A stretch of DNA of 64,000 nt from Trametes villosa. Lineage: Eukaryota; Basidiomycota; Agaricomycetes; Polyporales; Polyporaceae. The notes under the pieces are model-generated. The model was not told the DNA's origin, made no database searches, and was given only the letters and a program-made list of their open reading frames with translations. Of the stretch, positions 21,401 to 31,508 are shown in pieces. The stretch lies in NCBI GenBank assembly GCA_002964805.2, contig PUDQ02000113.1, positions 1 to 64,000 of the forward strand, in the 5' to 3' direction. Each line of letters starts with the position of its first letter. The first letter of the stretch is position 1. The position numbers and the translations under genes are program-made.

Positions 21401-22084
21401 TCCCTTTCCTTCTCTCAGATACCATTCTATCAGCAAGGTAACTAATGCCTGGGTATATTCCATTATGTATGTATATGCCTGGACTGCCCCTACATGTACA
21501 GGCTCCTACAATACTACCCAAATGTACAATATTGTTGTTCTGGCACCCTGAGTGCCCCATATATCACCCTGTAGTCGGTGATGGCAGCCATGGGTAAATC
21601 AACTGATAATCATGCTGTATGCTACTACTGTACACCTGTCCAGGACATTAAGAATGATGGGAAACGGTTAGAAACTCGCAGAGATATGTATTTTACACCA
21701 GCTGATGGGCTCCCTACAGTGCTGTACTGTATGCAAGCCCAGGGCAGCCGCCGAGACCGTCTTAAGACGGCCTGTGGCTGAGCCCTCCGCGAGAAGATAT
21801 CGCCATAGCTTCACCACCGCAGCTCCTATTCCTTAGCTTTTTTGTATATACGTAGCCATAATGTATACCTACCGAGATCTGCGCTCAACACGCTTATCGG
21901 GCGCGGGACGGGTCGAGGATGGCATTGCCTACCTGGAGAGGCCTGGAGGCACTGATAAGGCCGGGAACCTGGGAGAAGGGGTTAGTATACTGATCGCATG
22001 GTACTAAACCATTCTGCTACGTATTGGGAGGGAGTGACAGCTTGAATCAAGCGAAACGGGTAGGATTTGGGCGAGTAGTGGCTA

Positions 22085-23046
22085 GGTGAAGGGGGTAGGG
22101 GGGTGGGGAGAGGCATGTGGCGACTGCAACGGTTCCTGCGGTCGGACCACGACGAAAAGCATACCGACGGAAAGCTGCGTTTAGCAGCTTTCTGGGGGTA
22201 TGCTTTTCGTGGCGGTGCGCGTCCGCGTTTGCGGGATATCGGGAAAACGGCCGTCCTGGGGCCAGACCCCAGCTTGAGGCTGTCTGGCGCTTTTGGGTTG
22301 TTTTACCTGGGCTGGAAAGCCAGATGAGCGAATGCCCACCGATTAATAGGGGCATGTACAAAGTTCAAGCCGCATCCAATGCGAATTGAGCAATGTACGG
22401 CCCGGGAGGTGATTCTGTGCTCCTGCCCTGGATGGGCAGAGCACAGAACACGAACCACTGGGCAGAATTGCGTGCGCGTGGGCTCGCCAGAAAGCCCTGC
22501 TCGGCCGCTTTCTGGGGAGCCCCGACGCGCCACGGTGCGACGCAAAACGGGCGAGATATCGCCCGGATTGCGTCGCCTGAGTGGGCCTATTTGTACACAG
22601 TGTAGCGGCGTTAGTACGCACCGTATCAGTTCGGGCTATTGGAGTGTATTGAAGCCCTTTGTAATGCGAACAAATAGAGCCACTTGCGAGGCGAATCGGC
22701 CGCGGAACGAGCGAGATACGAGGGCAGCAAGCTGCCCAAGAGAGGTGGGATGAGGGGAACCTGCCTAATCGGGGCAGTTCCCAGCCGAGAGCCAAAGCGC
22801 CCAGATTCCCGCGCCACCGGAGTGGCCGGGAGCTCGGATTGATGAGATAAGAGTACTATCTACAGGAGATAAGAAGAGCCCGGGCTGATAAGCAGCCATC
22901 CGCCGAAACCGGCCGTATTAGGCAGGTGCCCGGGCTGCTACTAGGGCGGGAGGGCCGGAAAATGATATAATAAAAGCTCTACGGTTTATAATGTAATGCG
23001 CTCTGGGCTATTAGACGGACCATGTTATAATAGAACTACCACAGCT
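22085..23046 (-). repeat. Right arm of the foldback element
   Basis: Inverted partner of 20439-21400. The matching hairpin (22169-22193, one mismatch) is extended by GCATACC/GGTATGC pairs into a palindrome of about 50 bp. Confidence 0.8.
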
Positions 23047-24341
23047 TGTGCCCGGTAAGGCGGGATCTCTACTCCGTCAAAACGACTCCCACCCTGTCGC
23101 GCACTAGCCTGCTTGAGGGCGTAGATCTCGTGTTCCAGTTGCGCGATGCGGTCCACGGCACTGAACTGAAAGCTCTGCAAAGGGGGGTAGTCGTAGTCGT
23201 CGTTCGCGATCTCGAAGCTGAGCTGGGTGGCCGCGGGCGTGTTCGCGTTATGCGCCAGCGCGTTCGGGTTGCGACGGTGCCACTCGTAGACGCGGTCGCG
23301 GATCGTCACGCCTTCGAAGTGAGGGTTGGAGAGCGTCCTCGGGATGAAGTTACCGTTCGGGAGTACCACGTAGCCCTGCTCGTTGCGCATGACGCGACCA
23401 CCACGCACGTCTTCCTCCACGAACGGGCAAGTCCTCATCTGGCAGTTCGCGTTGCCGCAGTAGTGGCAGAAGTTCCCCCCGGGCCCGTTGCCAGGCGGAT
23501 AGCGAGCGTCCCCTCGAGCGTGCGGTGGGGGCTGGAATCGCTGCGGACCGCCTCCGGGCGGACCTCCGACGCGGTTCGCGACGTTCGCGATCGCGTTCGC
23601 GCTCCCTTCGCCAACCGACTGCGCGAGGAGCCTGAGGATCGAGCCCAAGTCCTCGACCTTCACGGTCGCACCCCCGCTGCTCGGCGCGCCTCGCGCTTCG
23701 CTTGCTGCGGGAACCGAGGGCGGACTAGAGGCCAAGGTGCCATGAAGGACGAAGGCCGCCGCGTTGTAGACCGTCTCGAGCGGGTACAGGTCGTCGGGGT
23801 AGTGGTCGGGCTCCTTAAGCTGAAGACGCTGCGAGACTTGCTCCCATAGAGGCGAGCGGATGCTGCGAACGAATAGGCGCGACTGCTCGGACTTCGAGAT
23901 GCGGTCCTTGCTGATGAGGTAGGTGGTCATGGCGAGGAAGTCGCGGTGGTAGCTCGATAGCTCCGTGATGCTGGTGATGGGGCGCGCGCCGCGCGCCGCA
24001 ACTAACGCCTCGACGTCGGCGACGGAATACTTGCGCGTCTCCCCTGCCCCGGGGTACAACTCGGTGATCGCCTTCTTCAGGTCCTCGTACGACTTCGCGG
24101 CCTCGGTGTAGGCGGGTAGCCCTTCGCAGAGGTCGCTCACGGCGATCGGGAGGTAGCGGATGACCCACCGCTTCTTGGCTTGGTCGTCCTCCACCTCGCA
24201 GATCTCGAAGAGCGCCTCGAGGTCCTGGAAGAAGCGACGCAGCGTGCGTACCTCCTGCGGGTCGAAGATCGGCGCCGTGGAATGGCGCGCGGGCGGCATA
24301 GCGCGCCGCGAGCGCGATTGGTCGTCGTGTTCTCCCGGCAT
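23047..24341 (-). CDS. gag: Ty3/gypsy Gag (capsid/nucleocapsid), 3' end cut by the foldback element
   Basis: About 430 residues. The capsid region contains LRRFFQDLEALFEICEVED, KKRWVIRYLPIAVSDL, AITELYPGAGETRKYSVAD and LSSYHRDFLAMTTYL. A nucleocapsid-type finger, CHYCGNANCQMRTC (about 288-302), has spacing C-x2-C-x4-C-x4-C, so the usual knuckle His is a Cys. YVVLPNGNFIPR and a C-terminal coiled coil (DRIAQLEHEIYALK) follow. The frame then enters the foldback element and stops within 20 bases at 23025-23027. The start at 24341 is the first in-frame ATG. Gag assembles the particle that packages element RNA. The His-to-Cys change looks like a family trait but was not checked against relatives. 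Confidence 0.88.
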
Positions 24342-25814
24342 GTTGGCGCTAGGTGTCGGGGGCGAGCGCGAGCGAGACGACAGAGTCGGGGATGGAGGGC
24401 TGATAGACGGTACGCTTGGCGACGACGGTGTTTCAGAACGCGGCTGCGAGGCCTGTTCGTCGGAGGCGGACTGGTCGATGGGAGAGAGCTCGGTACGGCG
24501 CAGGTTCGGACTCGCTGCTGGAGTCTGGAAGATTGCCGAGTCGTCGAGGATGGAGAGGTCGTCGAGCTCTTCGGTCTGACGGGGTTCGACAGCGGATTCG
24601 ATGACTTGAAGCGCAGTGTCGCGGATCCACGCGGTCGCGTCGGGGTCGCGAGCGAGTACTGCTGCTCCCTTTTCGAGGATAGCGTGAATGGGTTCGAGGA
24701 TCGCCTGCGTCTGCTCGAGGTCGAGCCTGTTGCGGAGTCGCGAGACGGCCTGCTTGAAGCTAGTGAAGAGGAGCTCCTCTGAGAGGGAAGCCTGTCGCGA
24801 GCGGGAGCGAGTCTTTCGCGTAATCGCGACGGGGACGGCGCTGTTGCCGTCGAAGGAGGAAGCCGACTGTGAAGTTCTAACTCCACCCCCCTGTGGTGGT
24901 CACCAGAATGATGCACTCAACTATCCCCTAGGGGCAACCAGAGACAGGCCGAGGGCCTTCGGAGGACGAGGCCTGTAGGGAAGCTAAGCGCGAAGCTGAG
25001 GAGAAGCGAGGTTCGAGTCGGGGTGCCCTTGCGGCGAAAGCGCGATGCGCTGGCAAGTCTCGCGCGGATCGCAACGCGTACGCGGAGAGCTGGCGGGAAG
25101 GCTTCGCAGTGAGAGCGCAAGCGGAAACGCTAGGGAAGACGCAGGGGCGCAGTTCGCAACGCAACGCAACGCAACGCAGGACGCTATTCGCAGAGGGGAC
25201 GCAGACGCAATTGAGCTCCTGAGGGTGAGGGGGGAAGGAATCTGAGTTCTCTGGCGCCCGAGGTGCGTAGGTACATGGCCGGATCGTGCTACCAAAGCCT
25301 AGGCCAGCGAAAGGATCTAGAACACCTTCGGGGGCCCGCGCCGTGAATCGCGAGGACAGCGGCCCCGCCGCGCGCGAGTCCACGCGCGCTCGCGAATGCC
25401 CGCCCTACGATTGGCGGTCGCGCCCGATAAGGCTGCCCGCGTGCTGCGCCCGCCCTTGGCGATGACTCGCGCTCCGCCCGCTCGGCCGATAGTCCCGCTC
25501 AACGCGCGCGAAGCCTCCAGACCCGTCGCGAGCGGAACCACCGCGTCCTTGCAGATACCTGAGGGGAGGGACGCGCGCACTTCCGCGAGCGCGTGCATAG
25601 CGCGCGGGGCGCCGAGCGTAGAGGCCTGGCGAAGGATCCTGGGGTCAGCGTGGCACCGTGCGCATCAACGCCATCGGCGGTTCGTACGCTGGCCCTCGTA
25701 TCCCAGACACGCCGCGGAACACATCCGCCCAGCCCGCTGGGCATTCGCGCAACTCAGTAAGTATATTCCTCTTCTCTCTGCCGGCCATGCGAGCTGAGTA
25801 TTTATCCATGTTAG
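24342..25814. other. Gypsy leader/5' flank and GC-rich sequence without a supported gene
   Basis: Expected place of the gypsy 5' LTR and leader; LTR ends were not recognisable. A short pentamer run (GCAAC)x4 lies near 25157-25176. The 25622-25757 stretch is open in phase with the next gene and may be its upstream exon, joined by an intron 25758-25814, but it contains no ATG. Confidence 0.4.
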
Positions 25815-26863
25815 CTTGTGTCTCTGGTGCCCGACGCCATCATCACCGGGGATACGGTCGAGCCACCCAAACGAAAGAAGAAGCGTGCAAGCAAGACACA
25901 GGTACCAGCCACGCAATCGCGCGGGGCGTCTGGGCTGCCGGGATGGGCTGAGGACACGGTACTCACGAACATTGTGCCCTCAATGATCAAGCACTATGGT
26001 GCACACGAGCAGTCGCCGTGGGACCTCGATCACGCAAGTGGCAAGCACTTCCTCAAAACACTGAAGTCGATCATCAACCAGCTGCACCCTGGTAAAGGGG
26101 ACGCGCTGGAGCGCTCTGACAAGCTATACCAATATGTAAGTCAGTCAACCCCTCTCCGCATCTATCTAACACGCTCTACAGGTCCGTCAACGCGTTTACG
26201 ACTGGCGCAAGGGATTCCAGATCCATGCGATCAAGATCATCACGGAAGCTGTGAAGCAGCGTCTAGAGGAGGGCGGCGGTCGTACAGCAGTCCGCAAGTG
26301 GGTGAGCGATGCCCTTGCCACCGGCGGTGAAGCAACATACGCTTTTCCAAACATCCAGGTGAGTGCAACACAGTCGTGCCCCTACTTCAAACTAAGTGGT
26401 CCACAGAATCCCAAGGAGGCGCACGGCATCCTCCAGTCCGGATACATCACGAGGCTGATCGCATACCACCTAAAGGTCACTCAAGGAGCCATCCAACGCG
26501 AGGGTTATCCCATCAATGCGTTCGCGCTCGCGGCTGTCGCTGTAAGACCATGTCATCTTTGTGGTTTCAGACTCTCACGTGTCCCCGCAGCTCCGGCGTG
26601 CGTTCAGGATGTTCACCTCCGGCGCCTTCGTACCGCTCACGGAGGAGTTCGGCGAGGACACCGTCGGCGCCCAGACCAATGCAGCGAGGTCCGGTTCGGT
26701 CAAGAACTTGTGTAAGCACCCTCATCGTGTAGCCGCTGTGTTGGAGAATGCGTGGGCGGAGGTTCCGGCTAGTGAGGCTACTAATGGTAGTAGCAGCATG
26801 GCTCAGGATGACGAGGACGCTTTTGGAGCATGCGACCGTAGTAGTTCGCCTGTCTTGAATTGA
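25815..26863 (+). CDS. Mushroom multicopy-family protein (DUF6532-like), unknown function
   Basis: Model of the supported part: join(25815..26135, 26182..26358, 26407..26541, 26591..26863), about 302 aa, introns 46-49 bp and in phase. A basic segment (PPKRKKKRASKTQ) precedes a helical domain: TNIVPSMIKHYGAH, PWDLDHASG, LKSIINQLHPG, VRQRVYDWRKGF, ITEAVKQRL, GGEATYAFPN, ILQSGYITRLIAYHLK, GYPINAFALAAVALRRAF, ending in HRVAAVLENAWAEV. I know this pattern from families repeated through agaricomycete genomes, often near transposons, with no assigned function. The first coding exon is missing: no ATG is in frame before 25815, so the 5' end is unresolved. Confidence 0.7.
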
Positions 26864-27108
26864 GTATGAATGTGCCTGCGGAATGTTACTGCATTGGCGT
26901 CGACATCATATGGCTGCAGTTTTCGATCGCCTACAGCCTCCCTTGGGCCCAGTGCCACTGACCCGCTGAAGGCTGAGGAGACTGATCTGAGCTAATTATT
27001 GACAACTGTCCACTGACAGCATCTACACTGAGCCCTGGGTTACTGGTGGCTACTGAACGCCCCTGAGGGTACTGAGGCAGTGCTCTCAGTGAAATACATG
27101 TTCTTCTG

Positions 27109-28180
27109 ATGAAAGACGTCTTCCTCGAGCTCATCAAGGAGCCGTTTGACCAGACGTTCACAGAGGCGACTATCCTGGCTGCATTTCGCTCTACAGGACT
27201 CGAGCCAATCAACGCATCGGCGGTCCTCCCTACGCAACTGGCTCCTAGTGAGGAGCACTCCGCTCCGTCCGCTTTCCCGCTGGAGCTCCCTGCCCCGGTG
27301 AATGCAATGATGCCGCTCCTGCGAGCCGTGCAGTCACATCCGTTGGACACTACCACCGAGGATTTGCAGGTACGCTACCCCGCTTCAGAGACTGGGGTAC
27401 AAGAGCTCACAACTATCAAAGACGGCTGCCCTAGAGACCGCTCAGCTACTGCGTCAATCATCAGCTGCATTTACGGTTGGTCCCCCCTCGGAAGTCAATG
27501 CCGCATCCATCCTCCCCGAGCCGATCATTCAGCACCCCGCACATAGTTCCCCATCCCACACAGCACCCGTGTCAGCGGCTCAACACGCCGGAGACACCGA
27601 GACACTCAAGTCGGAGCTCACTCGATACCGTGCAACCATCGAGGACCTACAGAAGCAAAACCGCACCTGTCGAGACATAATCGACGCCCAGAACTGCACC
27701 ATTGCCCTTCAGGCAGTCGGTTTCGAGGCCCAGCGGCGAAAGCTCTCCGAAAAGGAGGTCCGAAAGGAGTCGAATCGAGATAAACTCCTCGCAACCAAGG
27801 TCGGGCGGCACCTCTCAGGAGACGAGTTTCGGGCCGCTGTTCGAGCGGACGACGAGGAGCGAGAGAAGGCGAAGCGGAAGCGGACCACAGCGCAGGCCAT
27901 GCGGAAGGAACGAGCTGATCGCCGTAAAGCCAAGACGGATTGGCGGCGAGCTGAACAGGCGGCACGGAAGGCACAGCGCGACCGAGAGCTTGAGGAGTGG
28001 AAAGCGGAGTGTGCGCAGTGCCGTGGGATGAGAATCAGGCAGCCGAAGAAACCCCGTGCACCCAAGAAGGCCCCGACCCCAGTGCGCTTCCAGACACCAT
28101 CGGAGGAGGAGGCAGACAAGGAGAATGCGGAGGACGAGGAGGACGAGGCGGGTAACGGTGCTGTCACGGACAGTGACTAG
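27109..28180 (+). pseudogene. 3' remnant of a pogo-like (DDE_1) transposase
   Basis: Two exons, 27109..27369 and 27446..28180, in one frame (intron GTACGC...CTCAG). The start resembles the end of a fungal DDE_1 transposase (FTEATILAAFRSTGLEPINASAVLP). It continues into the usual tail: a coiled coil (LKSELTRYRATIEDLQKQN), LLATKVGRHLSGDEFRAAV, a Lys/Arg-rich helix and an acidic end (EEEADKENAEDEEDE). The HTH DNA-binding part and the DDE core, several hundred residues, are absent upstream, so it is a 5'-truncated copy. Residues before 27109 do not read as the transposase core. Confidence 0.68.
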
Positions 28181-29393
28181 ATGTGACTTTCTTTGAACTC
28201 CCCCCACTCAATTCCTTGCAGTCGAGACATAATCTACATTTTCTGTTAATCATCATTAAACTGCGGCTATCCCTGTGCACATGTGTGCACGAGAGACACC
28301 TTTTTGCGGGACGTCAATACGAAGGTCGAGGGCGCCTAGTGTGATGTCACAGCGTCTCTCATTTTCCACCTGACGGTCAACCGGCAAAACCGGTGGCTCG
28401 GCGACGACGGCCACTCTACTCGTGGAACACCATCGCCTTCCGTAAAAACAACACACGCGTGGAGCCCCGAAGCTGTATCACCCAAGTCCGCCAAAATTCT
28501 GACCTCGCGAGTTACATTGAACACGTAGCGTGGCCCGCGCAAAAGGCTTTCCACCTGGCGCTCAAATACTGTACCAGGAACTTGCGGCAAATTTGTCGTT
28601 AACAGGTCACGGACCTTTTCGCAGCCACCGGGCCTCTGGCGTTAAGGACGCGCGGTGGCAGTGCGCTCCATATTTGGTCATTTTGGATACCGAGCTTTTG
28701 GTCGAAAGGCCGGGGAGGATGCTTGGGTCGCATTTTTCTCAGTCAGGCAAGGGTTTATAGCCCTGAGGGTGAGGAATCCTCATAACTGAGCGCCTAGGAC
28801 GTCAACAGGGCCCTGCAGCACTCCAAAAGAGATGCAGGGTGCTGCTCAGGACAGTAATTCCTATCCTCATCCTAAAATGATCTAATCTTGCCGACGATGA
28901 GGCGCTAGCTAAGCGGGTTATTTATACTGATTGGCGGGCTTGTCGGGCCAGATCGGGGCAAGTAACCTATTGATTTGGCCCTCCCCCCGCTCGCGTGCCT
29001 GGCTGGACCTTGATCGCCGCCCATCCGTCATAAATGCTGTCAAAAACGGCGTCTACACATGCACTCAAAAAGGTACTTCCAGCTCCCGACAAGCCCATTC
29101 CGAGCATGCCGATCAATGCTCCGGTTCCCAATAAGTAGTGACAAAATCACAAGTAGTGCACCTCGCTGCAATTCATCCTTGAAAATACATAGACATAACA
29201 CTGATACTCGAAGAGTTTACTGCTACAAGCCCAAAGGTCTGGATGTGTGTTACTTACAGCGATAAAGGTCCGAAGTCTGAACTAGCGCGATTATAGTAGG
29301 AATACCGTACACAAGAAGCAACAGAACGAGTCCTGAGTCCATGAGTGTATCGCTACACTTTCCCCGCCACCGGGGAGCCGGCGAGGTCCAGCT
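28181..29393. other. 1.2-kb gene-free stretch
   Basis: No supported gene. It marks the border between the transposon-rich left part and the host gene cluster. Confidence 0.5.
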
Positions 29394-31289
29394 TCACCTG
29401 TACACTCTAATAATCAGCCCTGTATGCCGCCGTGTCACGCGGGGAACCCTTACCTTCCCAACGGCCCTCTCGATCTCCACGGCGAGCCCCTCCGCGTACT
29501 CCCTGAACCCAGGGAGGAAGTTCGCGCGGCAGCACTCGCACTCCGCCGCGCGCGCGAGCGCGGAGCGCCACAGCCCTCGGTCGAGCGCGCCGTCGCCCCA
29601 CGGCCGATTGCGCACGACAAGGGCGAGCTTATACACGTACATGAGCCACCAGCGCGGTGCGCTGTGCGCGCGGAAGTGTGCCCACGCGTCCGCGCTGCGC
29701 TCGTCGAGGAAGACGTGGCAGGTGCTCCCGCGCCGCTTTGCGGGCGAACATGCGCGCAGGTCGCGTGCGGGGTCCGGCGGCGGCGCGGGGATGCGCTCGG
29801 AGCGGTGCGAGGACGAGCGGTGGTGTGAGGAAATGACGGCGGGTGCGGGAGCGTCGGTTGCGCTCGAGGAGTTGCTTCGGCGGTGAGTGCGGCTGGGGCT
29901 CATGTTTGGGCTGTCGCCAGGAGAGGGCAAGTCGGAGGAGGGGGTGGCTCCGGAGTAGGCGAGCGCGTGTGCGAGTACGCAAGAGGAGGCGGCCTGACCG
30001 CACTGGTCATGATACACGAGCAAGCGGAAGTAGTCGGCGGCGGGGATTTCCTCGAGCTCCTCGACGTAGCGATGTCGAAGCTCTTGATAGGATACGCGCA
30101 AGAGCGAGCGGGCAGCAGCCGTACGCAGTTCGGGCAGTTGGAAACGGTGCGCGAGGGCGAAGACCCGGAGGGCCTCGGTGGGGAGGTGAGCTTGTAGTGC
30201 AGGGCGGAGCGACGAGAGCACGTGGGGGAGTTCGTATTTGTGAGCGGCGGCGAGGAGGGACTTAAGGGCAGGAAAGGAGGTAGGGGTGAGGCGACATAGG
30301 GGATAGATGTGTCGTAGCAGGGCGCCGAGTGTTGTGCTGTCTTCGGAGACGAAGATGACGCCAAGGCATGTGCTGCCCTTGTCCGGGGGATCGCAGGTAC
30401 GCTCGGCCTGCCGGTCCATCACCAGCTTCCGAAAGACGGGAGACGCGAAGGATAGCAAAGGTGTGTGCAGCCGGAAGTCGACAGCGTCGGACGTACGGAA
30501 AATGACATCCGCGGTAGGGGAGTCGAGCAGCTCGGACGGGATAGCCTCCCTGGTCTCCTCGCGGCCGGGATGGCGGCTGCAGGCCGGCTTCGGGCTAGGT
30601 GGTGGCTCTAGGATGGAGGTAGCGATGGAGACGGGACGTGCCTTCCTCGAGCTGCCGCCGCCATGCTTCGGGCTGGTGCACTTGGCCATGTAGTGAGAGA
30701 CGCGGTAGTACACGCCTGCGGAGATGTCTTTGAGCTCGTCGACAAAGGCGCAGTGCGCGGTATATGCGAGCGGGACCAGCGACTCGGCTTCAGGGGTGAG
30801 GTCGAGCGCGCACGCAATGGCGAATGCTCGGAGGGGTTGGGAATGGCCGAGCTTGACGAGACGGGTGCGGAGGAGAGACGTTGCCTCTTCCATCATGTAC
30901 TTCATCGCGGCCTCGAGGACAGGTCGAAGCTCGTCGAGGGTGGCGAACTCGGGGTCGTCGATGGGGTAACAGAGCCGTAGAAGCTTGTCGAGGGTGTGGC
31001 TGTCCTCGGTCAGGCGAATGACGGGGAGGCCGTCTTTGGTGTCATCGTCGTCGAGCGCACCAGGAGGGGGTTGGGGAATGCTGAGCATGTCCTCGAAAAT
31101 GCACGAGGCCTCTGCGAGTATGCTCCTGCGCACCCAGAAGTCGACATGGTCAGCCGAGCGGAGGATGGCGTCTGCAGCAGCCTTGTTGAACGGGTACGCG
31201 GCGTTTGTCGTCTTTGTGGGCTTCCTGGGCGTCGCGGGCGCCGACGTGGACGGTGTGGCGGGCGGCGTGCGCAGAGCAGGGGCGGTCAT
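29394..31289 (-). CDS. Protein with two BTB/POZ domains
   Basis: Single exon, 631 aa, from ATG 31289. BTB 1 (about residues 33-140) has ADAILRSADHVDFWVRRSIL, PVIRLTEDSHTLDKLLRLCYP and AAMKYMMEEATSLLR. BTB 2 (about 250-370) has TADVIFRTSDAVDFRLHTPLL, VIFVSEDSTTLGALLRHIYP and AAHKYELPHVLSSLRP. Each is followed by a helical extension (LRAFAIACALDLTPEA; LRVFALAHRFQLPELR). A Ser/His/Pro-rich linker leads to a C-terminal segment with a Cys pair (CECCRANFLPG). BTB domains mediate protein-protein contact. Mushrooms have many such proteins with a BACK-like helix pair; partners are unknown. Divergently transcribed from the 31509 gene over 219 bp. Confidence 0.88.
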   Translation of the reverse strand: MTAPALRTPPATPSTSAPATPRKPTKTTNAAYPFNKAAADAILRSADHVDFWVRRSILAEASCIFEDMLSIPQPPPGALDDDDTKDGLPVIRLTEDSHTLDKLLRLCYPIDDPEFATLDELRPVLEAAMKYMMEEATSLLRTRLVKLGHSQPLRAFAIACALDLTPEAESLVPLAYTAHCAFVDELKDISAGVYYRVSHYMAKCTSPKHGGGSSRKARPVSIATSILEPPPSPKPACSRHPGREETREAIPSELLDSPTADVIFRTSDAVDFRLHTPLLSFASPVFRKLVMDRQAERTCDPPDKGSTCLGVIFVSEDSTTLGALLRHIYPLCRLTPTSFPALKSLLAAAHKYELPHVLSSLRPALQAHLPTEALRVFALAHRFQLPELRTAAARSLLRVSYQELRHRYVEELEEIPAADYFRLLVYHDQCGQAASSCVLAHALAYSGATPSSDLPSPGDSPNMSPSRTHRRSNSSSATDAPAPAVISSHHRSSSHRSERIPAPPPDPARDLRACSPAKRRGSTCHVFLDERSADAWAHFRAHSAPRWWLMYVYKLALVVRNRPWGDGALDRGLWRSALARAAECECCRANFLPGFREYAEGLAVEIERAVGKVRVPRVTRRHTGLIIRVYR

Positions 31290-31508
31290 GGGGGTCAAGA
31301 GCAAAGGACTTGGACATGGCCGTGAAATGGACTGGTTAAGAGGACGGAGAGAGGGGTGGTGGTAGAATGCAGATCTCTCCTTATCCTCCGAGACAAACAG
31401 CGCAGACGCGTCCCCCGCGCGTTTTCCCGCGCACGTGACCGCGACTCATTAATCATCGTCACCTCCGCCCGGCGCTTGCGGGGCCTCGCAAGTTGTCTGC
31501 GAACCTGG
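31290..31508. promoter_or_regulatory. Short divergent promoter region
   Basis: 219 bp separating the BTB gene and the DNAJC28-like gene. No TATA box is evident. Confidence 0.45.

Larger units (their letters stand above)
20439..23046. mobile_element. 2.6-kb non-coding foldback DNA element with ~0.96-kb inverted arms
   Basis: Left arm (20439 to about 21400) and right arm (about 22085 to 23046) are inverted copies. The outer 160 bp are almost identical, from AGCTGTGGTAGTTCTATTAT inward. Farther in, the arms are clearly related but diverged. The central 680 bp are unique. No transposase-like frame is present; translated frames in the arms are mirror-image artefacts. It lies in the gag/protease region of the gypsy element. 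AGCT occurs at both outer edges and, being palindromic, could be either a 4-bp target duplication or the last bases of the inverted repeats. It is probably mobilised in trans; superfamily not assignable by eye. Confidence 0.85.
1427..24341 (-). mobile_element. Ty3/gypsy (Metaviridae-type) LTR retrotransposon split by two nested insertions
   Basis: Minimal extent of one minus-strand element in the order gag (24341-23047), gag/protease (20438-19238), linker (19245-18832), RT-RNase H-integrase (4939-1427). This is the normal Ty3/gypsy order with integrase after RNase H. The foldback element 20439-23046 and the KDZ transposon 4940-18824 separate the parts. Joining the linker to the RT part across the 7-bp duplication keeps one reading frame, which shows the pieces are one element. 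LTRs, primer binding site and polypurine tract were not securely found. A minus-strand TGGTGACC just upstream of gag (about 24.9 kb) is a weak candidate for the primer site. Confidence 0.88.

Noticed and set aside
20831..22795. Mirror-image frames in the foldback arms that look like paralogous proteins
   Set aside because: The similarity is the inverted repeat itself; frames are broken, Arg/Pro-rich and without domains.
25157..25176. Regular (GCAAC) repeats considered as a direct-repeat array
   Set aside because: Four copies of a pentamer: a microsatellite, not a CRISPR or regulatory array. No CRISPR array occurs in the window.
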